From Limnanthes douglasii subsp. nivea (lineage: Eukaryota > Streptophyta > Magnoliopsida > Brassicales > Limnanthaceae), in the NCBI GenBank assembly GCA_036936605.1, contig JAUPFV010000002.1, positions 316,030,893-316,094,892 on the forward strand: a DNA stretch of 64,000 bases. Reading direction: 5' to 3'. Below, one piece after another: positions 57,605 to 64,000 of this stretch (position 1 is the stretch's first letter; every line of letters begins with the position of its first letter). Position numbers and translations under genes: made by a program. Under the pieces are notes generated by a model. The model was not told the DNA's origin. It saw nothing but the letters and a program-made list of their open reading frames with translations, and searched no databases.

Positions 57605-58420
57605 GATCGGGCTAAAGACGAGTCACAATATGTCTTATCAGAATTACACGATGGGGAAAGATTAGCGCGTTCTGGATATAAAGCGTTAATTCAAAGAATG
57701 TTTCTAGCTGGTTATTATTGGCCGACTATTTCCAGTGATGCTAAAGAGTTGGTAAAAAGGTGTAATATATGCCAAAGGTATGCCAATATAATACATAAGC
57801 CATGAGTTATGTTGGAAAGTATTTATGAGGCATGGGCATTTGATAGATGGGGTATTGATTTGGTTAGTCATTTACCAATGACATCCGGGGGAAGACCAAC
57901 GATTATAGTAGCGGTTGATTATTTTTCCAAATGGGTGGAAGCGGAACCTTTAGCGGGGATGAAGGCGAAAGATGTTATTAAGTTTGTTGTTTCGAACATT
58001 TGTTGTCGTTTTGGAGTTCCAATAAAAATTACAACAGATAATGGACCCCAATTTAATAACAAAGAGTTTAAAAGTTTTTGTGTTTCTAGGGGCATACAAA
58101 AATGTTTTTCTGCTCCATTTCATCTGCAAGCTAATGTCCATATGGAGGTGACCAATAGAAAAATCCTTGACGGGTTAAGGAAAAATTTGGAAGGAAAGGC
58201 TGGAAAATGGCCAGATTATTTACAGGTAGTATTGTAGGCCTATTGAACAACGCCGCGAACTACAACTTCGATATCTCTGTTTGCTTTGGTATACAGAATG
58301 GATGCGGTGGTCCCCTCGGATATTATTTTCCGATCACACCGTGTGACAGCTTATATACAGAAGACTTGAATGATCAAAGTAGGACTATAGAACTTTATTT
58401 GGTGGAGGAAAAATGACGGC
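57605..58420 (+). pseudogene. Element B integrase
   Basis: The zinc-binding part (RCNICQRY) precedes a stop at 57803-57805. The core then shows the D-D-E residues in WGIDLVSHLP, TTDNGPQFN and HMEVTNRK. A TAG after YLQVVL interrupts the C-terminus, and further degraded sequence runs to about 58690. Confidence 0.85.
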
Positions 58421-59230
58421 GTGCACAGTTGAAGTCTCTACTCTATCAAAAATTAATGAGGAGTAGATACGATTCACAAGTGAACCACATAAATTTTAAG
58501 GTGGGGGAAAAGGTATTACGAAAAAAATTTCTTCTTACCAAAGAAAAAAACGTCGGAAAGTTGGGACCGATTTAGGAGGGCCCCTATGAAGTAACAGAGA
58601 GAGTGAAACATGGAACGTAGCGGTTAAAGGATAATGGGGGGAGGTACATCAAGAATCCGTGGAACATAGAGCATCTTAATTTGTATATTGAATAAGAATA
58701 AAAACCTTGACATGTAATGGTTCTTTTCTATTTTCAGGTTTGGAAAAACAGTGAAGGCATACTATTTCCTATCATGTTAGGCACAAGAAGGTTTTAACGA
58801 TGTGTCATTTTTAGCTTATAAATACATTTGAACTTCTGCCTCGAATTATTGTTTCTGATTCATAAGTTATGATCGGATAAGTAGGTCAACAATTATGACT
58901 ATTATAAACATGACTAAGGTCAGCATACAATGATTATTATGTCCAACAAAAGTTGGCACAAAACAATTATTTCATTCAATGCAAGTTGACATACAATCAT
59001 TTTCATACCCAATATAAAGTTGCAAATTTTATAAATTGATAAAATGTTCTAAACAATGGCATACAAGAAAAATTGAGATAGATGTTCTTCGGAACATGTT
59101 GATACCATTACAAAAAAACGGCATCGAAATTAACAAGGACTTGTACAAAAAGGATTGGAACAAAAAAGAAATTTCCTACTTATAATGTTTCGAGGAGTCA
59201 CTCTTCTTGAAATTCGGTAAAAAAAAAATC
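58421..59230. other. Element B: end of integrase and non-coding spacer
   Basis: Degenerate integrase C-terminal sequence runs to about 58690. AT-rich spacer DNA with a weakly repeated CATACAATRATTAT/AAGTTGRCA theme follows near 58920-59030. The 96-bp array found here in element A is absent. Confidence 0.5.
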
Positions 59231-61734
59231 CTACTTAGAATGTTTCGAGGAGTCACTCTCCTCGGAATCAGATGAGTCACTTTCACTCACAACAATGTTA
59301 GGTGAGCAAAGTTTGGGGGAGACAAGTTTCCAAAAACTGCCTAAGTCATACTCAGGATACTCCATGTGAATCTCGGTGATCAATCCTGCTCGGGTGGTAG
59401 CATCCCTGACATTGAGCTTGTCTACGCATTTTGTTGCATAGGCATTCACAGCTGCTTCTTTCTTTGTTTCAAGATTCCTCAGCAGATACCTTTTTTCTTC
59501 AACAATCGTCTCAAAGTCTGCCAGACAATCCTTAAAACCTTTTGTTGAAAGTTGGTGAGCATTTTTAGTTATGTAAGAAGTCTTTCTTAAGTACCGGTCT
59601 TTTTCTAGTAGAGATCCATTTATTCATGATAACACTTTTCTAGAAGAAAAACATAGTTTTCCGAGGCAACCGATTTTTCCCAAACTGCAGCAGCTTGTCT
59701 TTCTATATTAGAGTGTTGTTTCTTCATTTCTTCAAGTTGTGAGGAGGCAAGGGAAGCTTTGAATTTATAGTGGTTTTTATTTTCTTCTAGATGTTCCATC
59801 TTCTTTCCCATGTTGACAGAGGCGTGAAGTAGTCTTCGAACGCTAAGAGAAAACTCATGTCCTTGAGGAATTTCAAAGGAACTGCTGGGAGATCCTATTT
59901 CAGTGGAATCAAAGTTCGAGGACTCCCCAGTTAATATGATGGGGTCAACAGTCTGTGGAGGATCACTTTGAGGAATTGGAAGATGTGCTAATTTTAGGAG
60001 AGGATCATTATTTGATGAAAGACTTGAAGATAGAGTAAGTGGGGAGGTTGGAATTTGACTTGAATTTTCCCTATCTTTATCTTCATCTTCAATTGCAGCA
60101 TCTTGGGCTCCAGTGCCCTCGCATATTTCTTGGATAGGCTCCAGAATAACTTGCTTTTTCTTGGGATCTTTCTTCTTGATGGGATGAACTGTTTTTCGAG
60201 GAGGGGAAACTGAGGTGGTGGTTGCAGTGTTTTTCAAAAAGGATGGCTCTTGGATAGTAACTAGTCAGAATCTGATTGAAGATCTTTGGTTGATAGTTCT
60301 TCATCTGAATCATCCAAATGACTTTTGGCTCGGGAGCACTTTGGAAGGTAAATAACGATGTCTTTCTTTTCAACTCGATCGAAGACTTCTTGTTGAGAGG
60401 GAGGGGTCATCAACTCTTTCATAGTTAGCCTATCTTGGGGGTTTAGCCTCCAAAGTCGACTCTTGGCCAGGTTGTCATTCATGAAGCATAAACAAAATTT
60501 GTTTTCTCAGTTTTCTTTGGCCCATTCACTAAGTTTGGTGAAAACCTTGGTGGGACTTTCCACATAGTCATCATAGGGTTTAAAAATGCCAATCATGGTT
60601 GTGCAAAAGTTCGAGGAATAAAATTAGTAAAATTATTATACAAGGAAGATTAAGGTAAGAGTTGAAAGAATTACCTATGTTAGTCCACAAAAGAGACAGT
60701 TTGTGTAGATTCGACGGGGTTGACTCAGAGCCAGTCTCCCAATATCCGGAGAAGAAGAGAAATTGTTGCTTCTATTTCTTGTTAGCTTCGAGTAAGTCCT
60801 TCACTATTTTTTGTCCTCGTCCAAAGGTTAGTGAGTAAAAAAGGGAAAATGGATATTTTTCCAAGCTAGACAATCCGATGAGCTCCTCTGAAGAAAATTC
60901 GTTGCGAGAAATCCTAGAAGCCATGATACACGCCACGAGCGTGTACCACATGTTTGGACCAACTTGTGTAGGGTAAAGATCGATTTTGGCAAATTATTCG
61001 ATGAATAACGGGTCTAATGGATACCTTAGCCCCCAATTCATAATCTCTGTATAGACGATTAATTCATTGTTCCTAACAGATAAAGGAGTCTCACCTTTCA
61101 CAGGGAATCTGACGGTAATGTACGAGAGGATGCACCATCGAGTCCTTAGCATGGTTTCTTCCGATAGCAAGAAATATTTGTATGAGATACTGTGGAGTAT
61201 GACCAAATGCTTGTTTTCGATGCCTCAAATGTTGTTGCTTATAATTGCGTCAAGTTCCAAAGGAAGAGTGGTATCACCTTTGGACTCTGGGGCAATTTTT
61301 AGAGATTGCTCTTCGGAATTTGCCGGAGGGGTTGTAGATACTTGACTAAAGGAGGCCAAGGAAGGACCATCAGATTTACTTTTCTCTATGTTAGGTATTT
61401 CTTTTGGCTCTGAGTTAGGGTTTTCTGAGGCGATTGCTTTTCCTTTGTTTTTTAAGGCCCCGTTTCTTGCTGATTGTACCTCTTCGTCAATTATTGTAAT
61501 TCTAGAAAGAGATAATCTTGGACTTTCTTGCCCTGTTATCGAGGGGGTGGCTGGAAGGTCTGATCCAGAGGCATCAACTTTTCGAGGAAGATTATTGTTA
61601 ATTGGAGTTGGGTTCGGATTTTGGGGTTCCGAATAGGTTTCTTTAGCACGTTTATGTTCTTGGGAACTTTTATTTTCTTTGTGATGTCTTTTCCTTTTGC
61701 TAGAATAATGTTTGTGGTGTTTATCTTTACCCAT
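59231..61734 (-). pseudogene. Element B antisense gene ('putative gypsy type transposon' family)
   Basis: The minus-strand blocks are 61734-61225 (Lys/His/Ser-rich start), 61206 to about 60760, 60482-60261, 60237-59620 and 59449-59231. The conserved part has VRFPVKGETPLSV, NWGLRYPLDPLF, VGPNMWYTLVACIMASRI and QQFLFFSGYWETG, matching element A's antisense gene segment by segment. A coiled-coil region (KKMEHLEENKNHYKFKA...) and an acidic Ser/Asp tail (SDSSDSEESDSSKHSK) follow. Frames are interrupted by stops. The protein's role in the retrotransposon is unknown. Confidence 0.7.
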
Positions 61735-62799
61735 AGATTTGAGGGGATTGAGATCAGAATTTTGGGTTTGAGAAGAAATGTTGAAGGGTATGATTGCAGA
61801 AGAATTTTCCGATGGAGGCCAAGAACCGTAGAAAGTGGTTACAGGAGGTTTGGATTAAGGCTCAACGTAGGTACCAGTAGCAACTTTTTCTTCAAATTTT
61901 TTGCTAATCAATAGCCACTCTGGAATTCGACGAGGCCTAGAGGGCATAAGCTAGCTTTCTCTCTCTAGAAAGTTTAGAACATAATAGTTTGGATTGTAAA
62001 TATAAAATGAAAGTATTTATAGAAGCAGGTGGGCTTTTGAGGAGAGAAAGGCCTGAAGATAGTTTCCTTTGTTTGCCTATGGGTATTATTGGTAACATAG
62101 GTGCAATTGTATTGAATCGAGAACTGTGACAGAATGTGAAGAGGCAAAAGGTATGATGAGAAACTTTGGAAAGCGTAATAATATCTCTAAAAAGATTTGG
62201 TGACATAATTTTTTGTAAGATGACATCATCAATGAAAATGCGGGAGATTTTTTATTGGGATATGCACGATGACGTTGGGAAATTCGAAGGAATTTACTGG
62301 CAAAAGTTTTTTGAAGAGCGTTGAAGTACGATCCATTTTTTGCAATTAATTAGTCAAGACTGAGGGCCTAACTATACTCGTATGATTGTTTTCAAAGAGG
62401 ATATTTTAAGGATACAAAAAAGTTACTCTTATGATTGTTTTCGAAGAGGATATTTCGAGGATACAAAAAATGTCCATATGATGGTTTTCGATGAGATTAT
62501 TTCGAAGAGGAAAAATTAAGGTTAGGCTAAGTTCTAGTCTTTGCTAACAAATTGCAAGGATTGGGGGGCTGTGTGAGTTTTGTCGAGGAGGTAAAGTGTT
62601 ACAAAAAGGTTTGGCAAAAAGGATTGTTGTGAAAAAAAATTCGAGGTATAAGTTTACAAGACATAATGATTCTTTTGAGGAGGTCAAAAAGTTATTTCCG
62701 ATGAGGTGTTTCATGAGGAAAATTAGAAGACAAGAAGAAATTCGAAGGCTTCATCACAATTCTTGTTTAAAATATTTTTACAAGGACTGGGGGGGCTAC
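61735..62799. other. Element B 3' untranslated region
   Basis: This non-coding stretch lies between the antisense gene and the 3' LTR. The phrase GATTGTTTTCRAAGAGGATAT is tandemly repeated about 2-3 times at 62385-62500. It ends in the polypurine tract GGACTGGGGGGGCTAC. Confidence 0.6.
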
Positions 62800-63144
62800 T
62801 GATAAGGAATAATAAAAGATAAGGGGGATATTGCAAAGAAACAATAAAGTTATGGAATGATTGTTAAGTAAATATTGAAATAGGATTAATTATAGTTAAA
62901 CCCTTTAAGTAAGGGCCAAACTTGTAATTAAGAGGTAGTTAGACCCGTGGGGCCATCACTTGTATTATAAAAGGACCCCAGCAAATTTGAGAAAGATGGT
63001 TTATTATGATAATATTCTTTCTCTCTCTACATGTGTTGACTTTCTCTCTCTACAGTTTTAGTTATTAAGAAGTTGTGTTTACGAAATAATCCCTCTAAGA
63101 ATAGTCTAATACGAGAAACTCCTCCTTAAGTTCATATCTCATCA
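62800..63144 (+). repeat. 3' LTR of element B
   Basis: It is collinear with 54043-54385, starting TGATAAGGAA and ending TATCTCATCA with an intact CA terminus, and is followed by AGTAG. Confidence 0.92.
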
Positions 63145-64000
63145 AGTAGGAGTCATTATTTATTTACCTATAACAACCATACACAATTAACCGTCATTTA
63201 ATAAATCAACAAAACGTTCTAATACTAAAAGACATTTTGTATCCCAGTTACGAAAAATGTATTATAATCCCACATATTAATTATCTAAATTACACATGTA
63301 TACTAAATTATTTTCCTATATCACCTGCATAAATTTTACTCGGCACACCATTCATTTTAAACTTCATGTCATAATTATTTTCATTTGTTAAATCTAACAC
63401 ACAATTACTATAAATTATTATAATATACATTATATCAAACACTTGACCATTCAACAGATCATAACCAACCTAATATGTATAGATTTTTAATAATAAATTG
63501 CGTACCTTGAATTCTTCTATTTTTCCAGTGTCCAAAATATTACGGAGAATAGTATTATACCACCAATGGTGTGAATGATGGGTATTTCTTATTCCATATC
63601 ATGCATTATTATTTTTTCTGACTGAAGATACATTTTTTCTCGATGTCGTGGTATTGCGATGGTGTATTTTTTCTAGCCGTTTTTTGAAGTTATTTTATAA
63701 AATGGTTGACTAAAGAATGATAGATTAATGAAATGGATATAGTAAAGATATTAGTGGAGGAAAAGAACTCGAGATACTAGTAAGGGATGTGGAGTATTTT
63801 AGCTGAGAGAGTAGTGGAAGAGATATTAGTAATGTATTTATAAAATATATAAACTTTGAGAGATTAGTGAGGAAGAATAAATAGATTGGTTAAAAGAGTG
63901 AGTAGTTTGGTTGATATAAAAGAAGGATAATATTTATAGAGAATGAGATAATAACAATATAATAAAAAAAAAATTAAACTAGCGCGGGTACTCGGTCAAT
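63145..64000. other. AT-rich intergenic DNA to the window end
   Basis: Only AT-rich sequence is visible, with no coding domain. The last 25 bases become GC-richer (CTAGCGCGGGTACTCGG) and may be the edge of another feature outside the window. Confidence 0.6.

Larger units (their letters stand above)
54043..63144 (+). mobile_element. LTR retrotransposon B: Tat-type Gypsy element (9.1 kb), internally deleted
   Basis: LTRs 54043-54385 and 62800-63144, flanked by AGCAG (54038-54042) and AGTAG (63145-63149), bound gag, protease, partial reverse transcriptase, integrase and an antisense gene. The primer region reads TGGCGCCGTCTGTGGG (54387-54402). By eye the LTRs differ at about 7% of positions. 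Sequence and layout relate it to element A, but the LTRs are of a different family. A deletion at about 57604 removes the RT catalytic core and both RNase H domains. Confidence 0.9.

Overview
This is nuclear DNA from a flowering plant, probably a eudicot. It contains intron-bearing plant genes (an SKIP1-type F-box/LRR gene and eIFiso4G), plant ARF1 and cyclin C coding regions, and plant transposon families (Mutator-like, LINE, SINE, Tat-type Gypsy). Intergenic DNA is very AT-rich. I cannot name the species.

Layout. 1-2.6 kb: AT-rich DNA with a ~105-bp tandem repeat. 2.59-4.52 kb: a small Mutator-like element with ~430-bp inverted repeats, a 9-bp target duplication and a GRF zinc-finger gene. 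5.05-6.92 kb: a 5'-truncated LINE between 28-bp target duplications. About 7.3-18.2 kb: a large Mutator-like element with a broken MURA-type transposase on +, a small SANT/Myb-like ORF on - and a multi-exon Ulp1-like cysteine protease gene on -. Its introns and intergenic spacers, but not its exons, are packed with about 70 CGCG-core motifs, mostly RCGCGA. This is the most unusual feature of the window.

19.0-33.4 kb is the genic core. A tail-to-tail SKIP1/eIFiso4G pair was duplicated and then decayed reciprocally. In copy A (19.1-22.0 kb) SKIP1 is intact and eIFiso4G is truncated and broken. In copy B (27.9-33.4 kb) SKIP1 is a remnant and eIFiso4G is intact, with 9 coding exons and 773 aa. 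Between them lie an intact ARF1 processed retrogene (with poly-A tail and target duplication), an intronless cyclin C gene and an LTR fragment.

34-64 kb is retrotransposon territory: a SINE; an old minus-strand LINE split by a 9.7-kb Tat-type Gypsy element (A, 39.3-49.1 kb); a young 2.26-kb non-autonomous LTR element (C, 49.8-52.1 kb, ATATA target duplication); and a second Tat-type element (B, 54.0-63.1 kb). A and B both carry an antisense gene of the 'putative gypsy type transposon' family between integrase and 3' LTR.

How it fits together. The cellular genes act in ubiquitin-mediated turnover (F-box), vesicle traffic (ARF), Mediator/transcription (cyclin C) and translation initiation (eIFiso4G); nothing suggests a common pathway. 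The 7-18 kb element resembles VANDAL-type Mutator elements, in which an element-encoded protein recognises short motifs clustered in the element's own non-coding DNA to counter silencing. That parallel is inference. Coordinates, splice sites and counts were worked out by eye.
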